A stretch of 64,000 nt of DNA, from the NCBI RefSeq assembly GCF_017357405.1, contig NZ_CP071598.1, positions 372,001-436,000 on the forward strand, in the 5' to 3' direction. How positions within the stretch are numbered: position 1 is the stretch's first letter; every line of letters begins with the position of its first letter. The stretch comes from Halomontanus rarus. GTDB taxonomy: Archaea > Halobacteriota > Halobacteria > Halobacteriales > Natrialbaceae. The notes below the pieces were generated by a model. That model was not told the origin of the DNA. It made no database searches and worked only from the letters and a program-made list of their open reading frames with translations. The position numbers were made by a program, and so were the translations under genes. This document shows, in pieces, positions 35,651 through 45,316 of this stretch.

Positions 35651-36622
35651 ATGGAGTATACCACTCTTGGTGAGACGGGTCTATCAGTCAGTGAGCTCTG
35701 TCTCGGCTGCATGAGTTTCGGAAGCGAAGAGCCGTGGATGCTCGACGAAGACGAGGGTCGCAAAATTATCGACCGCGCGATCGATCTCGGAGTCACCTTC
35801 TTCGACACGGCCAACGCGTACTCGAACGGCGAGAGCGAGGAAATCCTCGGCAACGCGCTCGCTGAATACGACCGCGAGGAGTTCGTCGTCGCGACGAAAG
35901 TCCGGTTCGCCTCCGATACCGACCACCCCAACGCGACGGGCCTCTCCCGGAAGACCATCGAGACGGAACTCGCGAAGTCCCGCGAGCGACTCGGGATGGA
36001 CACGATCGATCTCTACCAGATCCACCGCTGGGACCCCGAGACGCCGATCGAGGAAACGCTGCGTGCGCTCGACGACGCGGTCCGACGTGGCCACGTTCGT
36101 TATCTCGGCGCGTCCTCGATGTGGGCCCACCAGTTCGCCGACGCACTGCACACGAGCGACCGCCTCGGTCTCGAGCGATTCGTTTCGATGCAGAACCACT
36201 ACAATCTCGTCTACCGCGAGGAAGAGCGTGAGATGCTGCCTCTCTGCGACCGCGAGGGGATCGGCGTCATCCCCTGGGGGCCGCTCGCACAGGGTTTTCT
36301 CACCCGACCCCACGAGGATCACCGTTCGACGACGCGTTCGGATCCCGACAACCACCACGATCCGGACGACGCCTTCCGTGCTGGTAGCGGTCTCGAGATC
36401 AACGAGCGTGTCGAAGAACTGGCCGACGAGAAGGGTATCACGATGGCCCAGCTCGCCCTCGCCTGGCAGTATCGAAGCGAATACGTTACCGCACCCATCG
36501 TCGGCACCACGTCGATCGAGCACTTAGAGCAAGCCGTGGAAGCGCTCGACGTCGATCTCTCGGATTCGGACGTCGAGTACCTCGAGGAACCGTACGAACC
36601 GGTTCCCGTCTTCGGCCACTGA
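35651..36622 (+). CDS. Aldo/keto reductase
   Basis: A 323-residue NADPH-dependent oxidoreductase with the AKR tetrad: Asp and Tyr in FFDTANAYSNG, Lys in VVATKV, and His in LYQIHRWD. The late segment containing APIVGTTSIEHLEQ binds the cofactor phosphate. It resembles the AKR subgroup that acts on small sugars and aldehydes (L-glyceraldehyde 3-phosphate reductase-like). In this island it could interconvert a sugar or lactaldehyde-type fragment from deoxysugar breakdown; the substrate is inferred only. The ATG at 35651 is chosen, since the frame upstream to 35576 crosses the divergent promoter. A sulfatase follows 145 bases later on the same strand. Confidence 0.9.
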   Translation: MEYTTLGETGLSVSELCLGCMSFGSEEPWMLDEDEGRKIIDRAIDLGVTFFDTANAYSNGESEEILGNALAEYDREEFVVATKVRFASDTDHPNATGLSRKTIETELAKSRERLGMDTIDLYQIHRWDPETPIEETLRALDDAVRRGHVRYLGASSMWAHQFADALHTSDRLGLERFVSMQNHYNLVYREEEREMLPLCDREGIGVIPWGPLAQGFLTRPHEDHRSTTRSDPDNHHDPDDAFRAGSGLEINERVEELADEKGITMAQLALAWQYRSEYVTAPIVGTTSIEHLEQAVEALDVDLSDSDVEYLEEPYEPVPVFGH

Positions 36623-36767
36623 CTCGAAACCGGATCGTCGCTGATCGCCGTCGGACTCCACTACCTCGATCGGTCGTTCGTACCTCAACGAAGGACTACT
36701 GTCTCGGCGGTGTGGCTTTCGATCGACCGCGAGTAGGTTTATACTGGTCTCACATGATAATCGTACT

Positions 36768-38393
36768 ATGAGTCTCTCCGCCGACGACCGTCCGAACGTT
36801 CTTTGGATCACGATGGAAGATACGTCGCCCCGACTCGGGTGTTACGGCGACGAAGTAACGCGCACGCCGAATATCGACCGGTTAGCCGCCGACGGTCGCG
36901 TCTACGAGAACGCGTTCTCGACCGCCCCCGTTTGCGCCCCGAGTCGCGCATCGGTCATGACCGGCCTGTACCCGTCGGCGATCGGCTCCCACCACATGCG
37001 AACGAGGACCCACGACCGAGAGGGGTTACCTGATTCCTACCAGGCAGTACCACCCCACTACGTGACCGCCATTAGCGAACACCTCCGCCGAGCGGGCTAC
37101 TATTGTACGCTCAACGTCAAATCAGACTACCAGTTCGGCGAACCGTTCACCATGTGGGACGACCACAGCGACGAGGCACACTGGCGAAACCGCCCAGGCG
37201 ACACACCTTTCTTTGCGATGTTCAACAACACGGTTACCCACGAAAGCGGTATGTGGGACCTCGAGGACGGTGGCCACATCGACGACCCCGATACCGATCC
37301 CGACGCGGTCGACGTCCCTCCCTATCTCCCCGATACGGAGCCGACGAGGCGGGCGATCGCCCGGCAGTACGACAACATCTCCGAGTCCGACGCGTGGGTC
37401 GGCCGACTGCTCGACCAGCTCGAGGCGGATGGCGTCGCGGACGAAACGATCGTGATACTCTGGAGCGATCACGGTGAAGGGCTGCCGCGGTGCAAACGCT
37501 GGCCGTACGATTCGGGCACGAACGTCCCGCTGATCGTCCGCTGGCCGGGGGAAACCGACGGCGAAACCGTGTCCGACCTGGTGAGTCTCGTCGACCTCGG
37601 GCCCACGACGCTCTCGCTCGCAGGCGAAGACGTCCCTCGATATATGCACGGCCGGCCGTTCGTCGGTTCCGAGGTCGACGACAGCCGTGAGTACGTATTC
37701 TCGACCCGCGATCGGTACGACGAGGAGTACGACATGGTCCGATCGGTTCGTGACGAACGGTTCCGATACGTCCGTCACTACTACCCCGAACGGCCGTTCG
37801 TCCTCTGGATACCGTACCGGAACACCCACCCCGCGATGGACGAACTCCTTCGACTCGACGCCGACGGCGAACTGAACGGGGTTCAAGCGCAGTGGCTCGC
37901 GGATTCGAGACCCGCCGAGGAACTCTACGACCTGCAGGCCGATCCACACGAGACGACCAATCTCGTCGATGATCCCGCGTACGAAGACGACCTCGAGCGG
38001 TTGCGCACCGCTCTCGACGACTGGCGCACCGCTACCGGGGACGCGGAACGGGCGAGCGAAAGCGAGAGAGAGATGCGCGAGCGGACCTGGCCCGACGGCG
38101 AGCAGCCTCGAACGGCGACGCCGAATTTCGTGCCCAACGCGCCCGGCAATCGTGCCCGAGAGTGCGAGCCGAACGGGGGGACCTTCGAGGGGCCGATGAC
38201 CGTTTCGTTGTACTGTCCGACCCAGGGGGCGTCCATCGCGTACGCGATCGGGTCGGCCGACGAATCGCAATGGGAACTATACACCGGACCGATTCGCCTC
38301 GATTCCGACGAAGAAGTCACGCTTCGAACGAAAGCCGTCCGTTACGGATACGAAGCGAGTACCGAGCGCCAGGCGACGTTCATCGTTCACTAA
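36768..38393 (+). CDS. S1 sulfatase with C-terminal chitobiase-type beta-sandwich
   Basis: A 541-residue sulfatase. The catalytic motif CAPSRASVMTG places the residue to be converted to formylglycine at Cys56 (C-x-P-S-R). N-terminal WITMEDTSPRLGCYGD and later LWSDHGEGLPRCKRWPYD supply calcium ligands. It resembles S1 enzymes commonly annotated as N-sulfoglucosamine sulfohydrolase. After the catalytic fold (to about 450), residues about 455-541 add a beta-sandwich with CEPNGGTFEGPMTVSLYC and ELYTGPIRL, like the chitobiase/hexosaminidase C-terminal module. It lacks a signal peptide, so it probably desulfates imported oligosaccharides in the cytoplasm. Maturation needs a formylglycine-generating enzyme, not seen here. 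The start is the ATG at 36768. Confidence 0.9.
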   Translation: MSLSADDRPNVLWITMEDTSPRLGCYGDEVTRTPNIDRLAADGRVYENAFSTAPVCAPSRASVMTGLYPSAIGSHHMRTRTHDREGLPDSYQAVPPHYVTAISEHLRRAGYYCTLNVKSDYQFGEPFTMWDDHSDEAHWRNRPGDTPFFAMFNNTVTHESGMWDLEDGGHIDDPDTDPDAVDVPPYLPDTEPTRRAIARQYDNISESDAWVGRLLDQLEADGVADETIVILWSDHGEGLPRCKRWPYDSGTNVPLIVRWPGETDGETVSDLVSLVDLGPTTLSLAGEDVPRYMHGRPFVGSEVDDSREYVFSTRDRYDEEYDMVRSVRDERFRYVRHYYPERPFVLWIPYRNTHPAMDELLRLDADGELNGVQAQWLADSRPAEELYDLQADPHETTNLVDDPAYEDDLERLRTALDDWRTATGDAERASESEREMRERTWPDGEQPRTATPNFVPNAPGNRARECEPNGGTFEGPMTVSLYCPTQGASIAYAIGSADESQWELYTGPIRLDSDEEVTLRTKAVRYGYEASTERQATFIVH

Positions 38394-38696
38394 TCGAGCC
38401 GACCTCGACACGATAGGACGACGGCGGATTACCGACGCACTTGCCCCGAATCGAGACTCTCGATCGGCGAGGCCGCTGACGTGTCCAACCGGTTTTCCTC
38501 CGTCAGAGGGATCCCGTCGGTTTCCCGATCCGGCACATTCACGACTCATCGACCCTGGTGCTGGAACGGAAGTCGCGCTCGAAGGAGCAGCTACTCTACG
38601 GATCGATTTCGATCCCTGTGAACTGACGGTCGGACGGGTATCAACATTCCCGCAGATCAGAACCTTGATTGAGGGGTTCGTCCTTTGTCGGATCGT
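38394..38696. other. Gap without supported gene
   Basis: The gap between the sulfatase and the TIM-barrel gene has no coding frame with haloarchaeal composition on either strand. Weak A/T-rich promoter sequence may lie near 38640-38670. Confidence 0.4.
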
Positions 38697-39539
38697 ATGA
38701 CCACACATCGATTCGTCGTCAGCGGATTCGCCGACGAGATTGGCCACGATCTCGAGGAACAACTCGACGTGCTCGAGGATCTCGGCATCGACAACCTCGA
38801 CCTGCGCGGCGTCGAGGAGACGAACGTCCTCGACTTCTCGGACGAACAGATCGAGCGGATCACGGGGGCACTCGACGAGCGCGGGATCGGCGTCACCTCG
38901 ATCGGCTCGCCGATCGGCAAGATCGACGTCACCGACGACTTCGAGCCCCACTTCGAGCGGTTCGAAACCGCCCTCGAGATGGCCGACACCTTCGACACCG
39001 ACTACATCAGGCTGTTCTCCTACTACATTCCTGAAGGCGACGACCCCGCCGACCACCGCGAGGAAGTGATACATCGAATGACCGCCAAGGCCGAGCGAGC
39101 CGAGGAGGCCGGCATCACCCTGCTCCACGAGAACGAAAAGGACATCTACGGGGACACGCCCGAGCGGTGTCGCGACATGCTGACGACCGTCGACTCGCCG
39201 AACTTTCGGGCGATCTTCGACCCGGCGAACTTCCTCGAGATCGGCGTTACGCCGTACCCCGACGCCCTGCTTCAACTGGTGGAGTACGTCGAGCAACTGC
39301 ACATCAAAGACGGCGTGAAAGGCGAGCGCGGCGAGATCGTCCCCGCCGGAGAGGGCGACGGGAACATTCCCGAGATGCTCGAGACGTTCAAACGGCGCGG
39401 GTTCGACGGCCCCGCCTCGCTCGAGCCCCACCTGACCTACGCCGGCCCGAAGAGCGGGTTCAGCGGCCCCGAGGGGTACGAAATCGCTGCCGACGCCCTG
39501 TTCGACTGCCTCGAGTCGGTCGACGCGACCTACGAGTGA
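38697..39539 (+). CDS. Sugar phosphate isomerase/epimerase-family TIM barrel
   Basis: A 280-residue xylose-isomerase-like barrel. Metal-binding strands appear in order: ITLLHENEKDIYGDT (Glu), FRAIFDPANFLEIG (Asp), EQLHIKDGV (His-x-Lys-Asp), and a final DGPASLEPHL (Glu). Family members isomerise or epimerise ketoses and keto acids, or dehydrate inosose. It is distinct from the two other barrels in the island (40119 and 54484), so each may act on a different sugar. The start is the ATG at 38697; TTG at 38685 is less likely. It is transcribed alone, converging with the membrane-protein gene. Confidence 0.88.
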   Translation: MTTHRFVVSGFADEIGHDLEEQLDVLEDLGIDNLDLRGVEETNVLDFSDEQIERITGALDERGIGVTSIGSPIGKIDVTDDFEPHFERFETALEMADTFDTDYIRLFSYYIPEGDDPADHREEVIHRMTAKAERAEEAGITLLHENEKDIYGDTPERCRDMLTTVDSPNFRAIFDPANFLEIGVTPYPDALLQLVEYVEQLHIKDGVKGERGEIVPAGEGDGNIPEMLETFKRRGFDGPASLEPHLTYAGPKSGFSGPEGYEIAADALFDCLESVDATYE

Positions 39540-39572
39540 GGTGAGTCAGGGGCGAGTCTCGACTCACTACTT

Positions 39573-40079
39573 CTAGCCAGTCTCGGACCGGTACCGTGCC
39601 GAAGACGCCCTGTCGGCGACGATACCCGCGAGCAGGCCGCCGACGAGGTACGTGCCGAACATGGGAATCGCGTTGATCGCCGGAACGACGACCGCACTGA
39701 AGAGGGGTGGCGGAAAGACCCCGGCGACGAGCGGCCAGTAGAGGATCGAAAATGCGATGGTGAGCAGGTACGCCAGCCCGAGCCCGTACACGGCGGCCTT
39801 CGTCCCGGTGATCGTACCGGAGCCGAGATCCGAGGTCAGCCAACCGGCGACGGCGGCCCCGGTCACGCCGCCGAACAGCCGGACGACGGTGAACGGGTTC
39901 TCGGCGGCGAGCCAGACCCCCGTCGTCTCGTAGATCGTCCGCTTGAGTTCGTCGACCGCCACGAGGTCCGGTGCGACGAAGAGCCCGACCGTCGCGACGG
40001 CCGTGACGATCGTACCGGTGTAAACGGCTCTCCGGTCGCGCTCGAGCGCCGCGCGGATCTCCGATTCGCCGTCGGTCAT
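39573..40079 (-). CDS. Haloarchaeal membrane protein (DUF5518-like)
   Basis: A 168-residue protein with an acidic cytoplasmic head (about 1-18) and four hydrophobic helices at about 22-40, 63-82, 95-117 and 130-155. Glycine-rich packing (GGVTGAAVAGWLTSD, GTYLVGGLLAGIVAD) resembles the DUF5518-type small membrane proteins of haloarchaea. There is no transport or enzyme motif. It is encoded 39 bases after the 40119 isomerase-like gene on the same strand and may be cotranscribed, but a metabolic role is not evident. Confidence 0.75.
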   Translation of the reverse strand: MTDGESEIRAALERDRRAVYTGTIVTAVATVGLFVAPDLVAVDELKRTIYETTGVWLAAENPFTVVRLFGGVTGAAVAGWLTSDLGSGTITGTKAAVYGLGLAYLLTIAFSILYWPLVAGVFPPPLFSAVVVPAINAIPMFGTYLVGGLLAGIVADRASSARYRSETG

Positions 40080-40118
40080 TCTGGCGTTTTCTGGGTGTCC
40101 GTGAACGCTTCGCGGCCG

Positions 40119-40859
40119 TTACAACGACCCGAGGAACTCGGCGCCGGTGTCGATCGACGCCGCGGGATCGTCGGGCATGTCGTGTTCGTAGATGAGCCAC
40201 TCCACGTCCGCCTCGCGAGCCGCGTCCGCACACGCCTGCATGTCCACGTCGCCCTCGCCGATCTCGCGGAAGCCGCGTTCCTCGTCGGTCACCATGTCCT
40301 TCATGTGCAACAGGTCGATCCGATCGCCGTAGCGCTCGATCAACGCGACCGGGTCGTGGCCGCCGACCAGCGCCCAGCCGACGTCGAGTTCGAGGCCGAC
40401 GTCCTCGGCGAGGTCGGCGAACCGCTCGAACGCGGTCTCGCCGTCCCCGAGCTCGACGAACTCGTGGGCGTGGTTGTGGTAGTGGACCGGCCAGTCGTAG
40501 TCCGCCGCGTCCGCGGCGACCGCCGCGACCCGGTCGGCCGTCGCCTCGACCGCCTCGGCCGACTCGAAGTGCTCGGCATCGATGTAGGGAACGACGGCGC
40601 TGGGCGAGTCGAGCGTCTCGCCGTACAGCTCGTAGGTCTCCTCGAGTTCGTCCTCGAGCGCGTCGATTCCGACGTGCGTCCCCGTCACCTCGAGGCCGGT
40701 CTCCTCGAGTTTGTCGACGATCTCTTCGGGGGATGCATCGCGCAAGCCGCCGGAGAACTGCACGCCGTCGTAGCCGGCGTCGGCGACGCGGTCGAGAATT
40801 TCGAGCATCGGTTCGTCCAGGTCGCGGACGCTGTACAGATTGATGGCAGTCTTGGCCAT
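40119..40859 (-). CDS. Sugar phosphate isomerase/epimerase-family TIM barrel
   Basis: A 246-residue xylose-isomerase-like barrel starting MAKTAINLYSVRDLDEP. Metal and substrate positions are visible in VHYHNHAHEF (His/Glu), LELDVGWALVGGHDP (Asp), DLLHMKDM (His-x-Lys-Asp) and EWLIYEHDMP (Glu). Its order resembles inosose dehydratase/IolE-like and 3-keto-sugar processing enzymes. The Gfo/Idh oxidoreductase gene at 40918-41991 lies 58 bases upstream on the same strand. An oxidoreductase with a sugar isomerase or dehydratase is a typical pair for inositol or 3-keto-glycoside pathways, so the two may act in sequence. Confidence 0.88.
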   Translation of the reverse strand: MAKTAINLYSVRDLDEPMLEILDRVADAGYDGVQFSGGLRDASPEEIVDKLEETGLEVTGTHVGIDALEDELEETYELYGETLDSPSAVVPYIDAEHFESAEAVEATADRVAAVAADAADYDWPVHYHNHAHEFVELGDGETAFERFADLAEDVGLELDVGWALVGGHDPVALIERYGDRIDLLHMKDMVTDEERGFREIGEGDVDMQACADAAREADVEWLIYEHDMPDDPAASIDTGAEFLGSL

Positions 40860-40917
40860 GCCAGGGAGTCACGCGCCTGTCGTATTGAGCTTACGGTTGC
40901 GGAAGTTCGGTCGGCTC

Positions 40918-41991
40918 TCAGTCCTCCTCACCGACCGGCGTGAGGTCGCCGGCGTCGACCATCTCGGTCAGCGCGTTCCCCTCGGCTTCGAGGGGCAGTT
41001 CGATTCGTCCGCGTTGTCGGGACGACTCCCAGGCGGCGAAGATAATCTCGGTCGCCCGAAGGGCGTGCTCGGCGGAGATGACGGGCTGGTCGCCGGTCTC
41101 GAGGGAGTCACAGACGTGTTCGAGTGCCCGCTGGATCGCGAACACCCTGTCGAACTCGAACGTCTCCCAGCCGCCGGAGTCCGTGTTGCGATAGCGGAGG
41201 TCGGCCTCGACGTCGTCCGGATTGACCTCGAGGATGCCCTCGCTGCCGAAGAGTCGGTGCTCGCAGCCGATCACGTCCGCGCCGGAGCCGAACCCGGTCG
41301 ATGCCACGCCGTGCACGCCGTTGTCGTACCGCCAGGTGACGAGCCCCTGATTCTCGTTGTGGACGCCGTACCGAACGTCCTCGTCCGTGTAGTGGACCTG
41401 TCCGAGGACCCACTCCGCTTCCTGTTCCCCGGCGAAGTGGTTACAGAGGTCGACGAGGTGCGAGCCGTAGTCGTAGAGGTTCTTGCCGCCCATCTCGACG
41501 CGCTCTAAATCGCCGACGACGCCGTCCTCGAGGAGGCGAGTGGCCTCCTGCCACTGCGGGCTGAAGCGTCGCTGGTGGTTGAACGTCAGTTGGACGCCGT
41601 GCTCGTCGGCCGCGTCGGCCATCCGTTTACAGTCGGCCCACGTGTCCGCCATCGGTTTCTCGCAGTGAATCGCGCGCGGGACCTCGGTTTCGGCGGCACC
41701 GATCACCAGCTCCGCGTGCGTCGGGACCGGCGTACAGATGCTGACCACGTCGGGTTCGACCGCGTGAAGCATCTCCTGGTAGTCCTCGTAGACGTTCTCG
41801 TCGGCGATGTCGAACTCGTCGGCGAACGCTTCGGCGTTCTCGCGAACGATGTCCGCACACCCCACGAGGTCACACTGCGACAGCCCCTCGTAGGCCTCGC
41901 CGTGTCGGTAGGCCATCGCCGCGCTCTCTCCCCAGACGATATTGTCGGGTTCCGGTCCGGTTCCGATGACTGCTACGGTAAACTGAGCCAT
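40918..41991 (-). CDS. Gfo/Idh/MocA family oxidoreductase
   Basis: A 357-residue NAD(P)-dependent dehydrogenase. The Rossmann motif AVIGTG at the N-terminus is followed by an unusually long insertion (EPDNIVWGESAAMAYRHG) before the first helix. CEKPMADTWADCKRM carries the catalytic Lys of the EKP motif, and the C-terminal domain includes GKNLYDYGSHLVDLCNHF, with the family His. Oxidation at a sugar carbon, often C3 of a glycoside or the C2 of inositol, is the expected role. The ATG at 41991 (MAQFTVAVIG) is preferred over upstream ATGs to 42054. It is divergent from a second Gfo/Idh gene 144 bases away. Confidence 0.9.
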   Translation of the reverse strand: MAQFTVAVIGTGPEPDNIVWGESAAMAYRHGEAYEGLSQCDLVGCADIVRENAEAFADEFDIADENVYEDYQEMLHAVEPDVVSICTPVPTHAELVIGAAETEVPRAIHCEKPMADTWADCKRMADAADEHGVQLTFNHQRRFSPQWQEATRLLEDGVVGDLERVEMGGKNLYDYGSHLVDLCNHFAGEQEAEWVLGQVHYTDEDVRYGVHNENQGLVTWRYDNGVHGVASTGFGSGADVIGCEHRLFGSEGILEVNPDDVEADLRYRNTDSGGWETFEFDRVFAIQRALEHVCDSLETGDQPVISAEHALRATEIIFAAWESSRQRGRIELPLEAEGNALTEMVDAGDLTPVGEED

Positions 41992-42134
41992 GTTACTCAC
42001 GCGATGTCTATTCGCCATCGACATTAAATCATTGGTACTGACTCGCACCCGCACTCGCTTCGTCGGTCGTCTGCAGGGGTTCCGCGTCGACGCCGGTCGG
42101 TATTTATTTGAGCCAGAACCGAGACCGTATCCCT

Positions 42135-43235
42135 ATGAGCGCGACCGAAAAGGAGACTGAGACCCATCGAATCGCCATCGCCGGCATCGGCGCCGTCGCC
42201 GACATGCACGCGATGTCGATCGACGACATCGAGTCCGCGACGCTCGTCGCGGGCTCGTGCCGAACGGAATCGACCGGCCGAGCGTTCGCCGACGAGCACG
42301 ACTGCGAGTGGTACGGCGACACCGAATCGATGCTCGAGGAGGCCGACCCTGATGTCCTGATCGTCTGTACGCCCAGCGGCGCGCACCTCGAGCCGACGCT
42401 GTCGGCCGCCGAGCGCGGGATCGACGTCCTCTGCGAGAAGCCCCTCGAGATCACGACCGAGCGGATCGACCGCATGATCGAGGCGGCCGAGGAGGCCGAC
42501 ATCACGCTCGGCGGCGTGTTCCAGCAGCGCTTTACCGACATCTTCCAGCAGGTCCACGAGGCGGCCGCCGACCGCCGGTTCGGCCGGCTGTCGGTCGCGA
42601 ACGCGTACGTCCCGTGGTGGCGCGAGGACGACTACTACGAGGGTGCCTGGCAGGGGACCCAAGAGCTCGACGGCGGCGGCGCGCTGATGAACCAGTCGAT
42701 CCACGGCATCGACGTCGTCCAGTGGCTCGCCGGCGCGACGATGGACCTCGAGCCCGACGAGAACCCGGTCGAGGAAGTGTTCGCCTACACCGCTCGCCGG
42801 GCCCACGACGACGATATCCTCGAGGTCGAGGACACCGCGGTCGCCGTGCTCCGGTACCGCGACGGCTCGCTCGGCCAACTCCTCGGCGCGACGTCGATGT
42901 ACCCCGGGTCGCTTCGGCGCATTCAGCTCGCGGGTCGAGGCGGGACCGCCGAAGTCCTCGAGGACGAAATGGTAACGTGGTCGTTCCGCGACGAGCGAGC
43001 CGAGGACGAGGAGATTCGCGCCCGGTTCAGCGCGGAAAGCGAGACCAGCGGCGGCGCGGCCGATCCGATGGATATCGATTACGCGGACCACCGTCGGATC
43101 ATCGAAACGTTCCTCGAGTCGGTGTCCTCGGACGAACCGTACCCGCTCGACGCGACGGAAGCGCGCAAGGCCGTCGCCATCATCGAGGCGATCTACGAGT
43201 CGGCGGAGACGGGCGGCCCCGTCCGGCTCTCCTGA
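42135..43235 (+). CDS. Gfo/Idh/MocA family oxidoreductase
   Basis: A 366-residue NAD(P)-dependent dehydrogenase, with Rossmann motif IAGIGAVADMHA, CEKPLEITTERIDRM (catalytic Lys) and LMNQSIHGIDVVQWL (active-site His) in the substrate domain. It is only distantly related to the 40918 homologue. A typical task would be oxidation or reduction of a sugar or inositol during catabolism. The ATG at 42135 is chosen, since the extension to TTG at 42108 overlaps the A/T-rich promoter GGTATTTATTTGAG (near 42099-42112). A DUF2264 gene follows about 210 bases downstream. Confidence 0.9.
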   Translation: MSATEKETETHRIAIAGIGAVADMHAMSIDDIESATLVAGSCRTESTGRAFADEHDCEWYGDTESMLEEADPDVLIVCTPSGAHLEPTLSAAERGIDVLCEKPLEITTERIDRMIEAAEEADITLGGVFQQRFTDIFQQVHEAAADRRFGRLSVANAYVPWWREDDYYEGAWQGTQELDGGGALMNQSIHGIDVVQWLAGATMDLEPDENPVEEVFAYTARRAHDDDILEVEDTAVAVLRYRDGSLGQLLGATSMYPGSLRRIQLAGRGGTAEVLEDEMVTWSFRDERAEDEEIRARFSAESETSGGAADPMDIDYADHRRIIETFLESVSSDEPYPLDATEARKAVAIIEAIYESAETGGPVRLS

Positions 43236-43447
43236 TCCAGAGTTCGGTGCTTCCGGGCTTCGATCCGCCGGCTCTCGTGCTCGGCGATCTGCTCTCCGCC
43301 ACCCTCGAGAACGCTCGAGGCCAATTTCTCGTTTCGTCGGACGGTCACGGTCCGGTCTCGGGACTTCCGTCGACCGTCTCGAGCACCAGTCGGCCGAGAT
43401 CGCCGTCGACGAAAAACTTGAGAGACTGGGGGAGTCGATACTAGAGG

Positions 43448-45316
43448 ATGAATCCAATCGGAGACAATCCGCTTCGAACGCGTGCTGACACCCAGCGCGC
43501 CGTCCGCGACCTCGTCGCGCCGCTCCTCGAACGAGCGAGTTCCGGCGGCGCTCGCATCCGCCCCGGCGAGACCGGGGCGTCCTTTCCGAACCGAGACGCC
43601 GAACTCGAGGGGTTCGCCAGACCGCTGTGGGGACTCGCGCCGCTGGCCGCCGGCGGCGGACGGTTCGACGGGTGGGATCGCTACCGAGACGGACTGGTCA
43701 ACGGGACGGATCCGGAGCATCCGGAGTACTGGGGACCGCTCGGGGATTACTCACAGAAGGCGGTCGAACTGGCGCCGATCGGCGTCGCGCTGGCGCTCGC
43801 ACCCGACCGACTCTGGGACCCGCTCTCGACGACCGAGCGCGAGCGGATCCGGGCGTGGATTCGCGACGCGGAGACGGTCGACTACCCCGACAGCAACTGG
43901 CTGTGGTTTCGCGTGCTCGCACTTCTCGGGTTGCGGTCGGTCGACGCGGCCCACGGTTGGACCGTCGCCGAGCGCGACCTCGAGCGCCTCGAGTCGTTCG
44001 CGCTCGAGGACGGCTGGTACGAGGACGGTCCCGACGGACACTGCGATTACTACGCGGCGTGGGAACTCCACACGGACGCGCTCGTCTACGGCGCGCTCGT
44101 CGACGACGACGAGGAGCGCATCGCCCGGTTTCACGAACGCGCGGAGGCGTTCGCCGAGGAATTCCGCTACTGGTTCGCGGCCGACGGCTCGGCGCTTCCC
44201 TACGGTCGCAGTCTCACCTACCGGTTCGCACAGGGGGCGTTCTGGGGGGCGCTGGCGTTCGCCGATTGCGAGGCGCTCCCCTGGGGGCAGATCCGCGGAC
44301 TGTGGCAACGCCACCTCCGGTGGTGGTTCGCACAACCGATCTTCACGGACGGCGGCATCCTCTCGCTCGGGTATCGGTATCCGACGCTGAAGACGACGGA
44401 GACGTACAATTCCCCGAGTTCACCCTACTGGGGGCTGAAGGCGTTCCTCCCGCTGGCGCTTCCGGAGTCGCATCCGTTCTGGGCGGCCGAGCCAGAGCCG
44501 CTTCCCGAACTCGAGGCCAAACGCGTGCAGGCGTCGCCGAAGATGGTGGTGTGTCGTGACCGCGGTCCCGATTACGACTCGCGTCCAGGTCCCGAGACCA
44601 CGGCGGAGAACGACCTCGAGCAGGAGTCGGCGTCCGTGACCGCACTCGTCGCCGGAACGGACGCTCCGTACGTCCACAAGTACAACAAATTCGCCTACTC
44701 GACCGCCTTCGGCTTCGGCGTCGGGAGCGATATTCGCGGCATCGAGAACGCCGGTCCGGACAGCACGCTCGCGCTCAGCGAGGACGGGACCCACTTTCGA
44801 ACCCGCGCCGACGTCGATTCGAGCCTCGACGACGGCATCCCTCACTCACGGTGGCGACCCTGGCCGGACGTCACCGTCGAGACGTGGCTGGTTCCGGCAC
44901 CGCCGTGGCACGTCCGCGTTCATCGACTCGAGACCGAGCGGTCGGTACGGAGCGTCGACGGTGGGTTCGCACTCGACCGACGGGATAGCGAAGGGTGCGA
45001 GACGACTCACGAACGGGAGGAAGCCGGTCTCGCGCTCGCTCGTTATCCGGCGGGGTGTAGCGGACTTCGCGACCTGCGTGGGAGTCGAGCGGGCGAACTC
45101 GTCGCGCCGGATCCGAACACGAACGTCGTCGCACCGCGGACGATCGTGCCGGCGCTCCGAGGGACCCACGACCGAGGAGAGGAGTGGCTGGTGACGGCCG
45201 TGATGGCGTCGACGGACGCCGACGACCATCGGTGGGATCGACAGCCCACCCTCACAGCCGACGACGGTGTCCGCCTCGAGTCGGCGGATGGGACCGTGTT
45301 GTTCGAGCGGGACTGA
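43448..45316 (+). CDS. DUF2264 family protein, probable glycan-degrading enzyme
   Basis: A 622-residue protein of the DUF2264 type. The first ~370 residues form a helical (alpha/alpha)-toroid-like domain with FARPLWGLAPLAAGGG, YPDSNWLWFRVLALLGL, GPDGHCDYYAAWELH and PYGRSLTYRFAQGAFW. The remaining ~250 form a beta-sandwich containing PYVHKYNKFAYSTAFGFGV. Such proteins occur in polysaccharide utilisation loci for uronate- and rhamnose-containing glycans; a hydrolytic or lyase role is likely but I cannot assign the reaction. No signal peptide is visible, so action on imported oligosaccharides is suggested. The start is the ATG at 43448. It fits the neighbouring GH2 and PL26-like genes. Confidence 0.85.
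   Translation: MNPIGDNPLRTRADTQRAVRDLVAPLLERASSGGARIRPGETGASFPNRDAELEGFARPLWGLAPLAAGGGRFDGWDRYRDGLVNGTDPEHPEYWGPLGDYSQKAVELAPIGVALALAPDRLWDPLSTTERERIRAWIRDAETVDYPDSNWLWFRVLALLGLRSVDAAHGWTVAERDLERLESFALEDGWYEDGPDGHCDYYAAWELHTDALVYGALVDDDEERIARFHERAEAFAEEFRYWFAADGSALPYGRSLTYRFAQGAFWGALAFADCEALPWGQIRGLWQRHLRWWFAQPIFTDGGILSLGYRYPTLKTTETYNSPSSPYWGLKAFLPLALPESHPFWAAEPEPLPELEAKRVQASPKMVVCRDRGPDYDSRPGPETTAENDLEQESASVTALVAGTDAPYVHKYNKFAYSTAFGFGVGSDIRGIENAGPDSTLALSEDGTHFRTRADVDSSLDDGIPHSRWRPWPDVTVETWLVPAPPWHVRVHRLETERSVRSVDGGFALDRRDSEGCETTHEREEAGLALARYPAGCSGLRDLRGSRAGELVAPDPNTNVVAPRTIVPALRGTHDRGEEWLVTAVMASTDADDHRWDRQPTLTADDGVRLESADGTVLFERD

Noticed and set aside
39460..40872. 470-codon Arg-rich frame on the minus strand
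   Set aside because: It overlaps two well supported genes in another frame and has composition unlike any haloarchaeal protein.
42024..43457. Minus-strand frame opposite the second Gfo/Idh gene
   Set aside because: Antisense shadow: basic composition and no recognisable domain.
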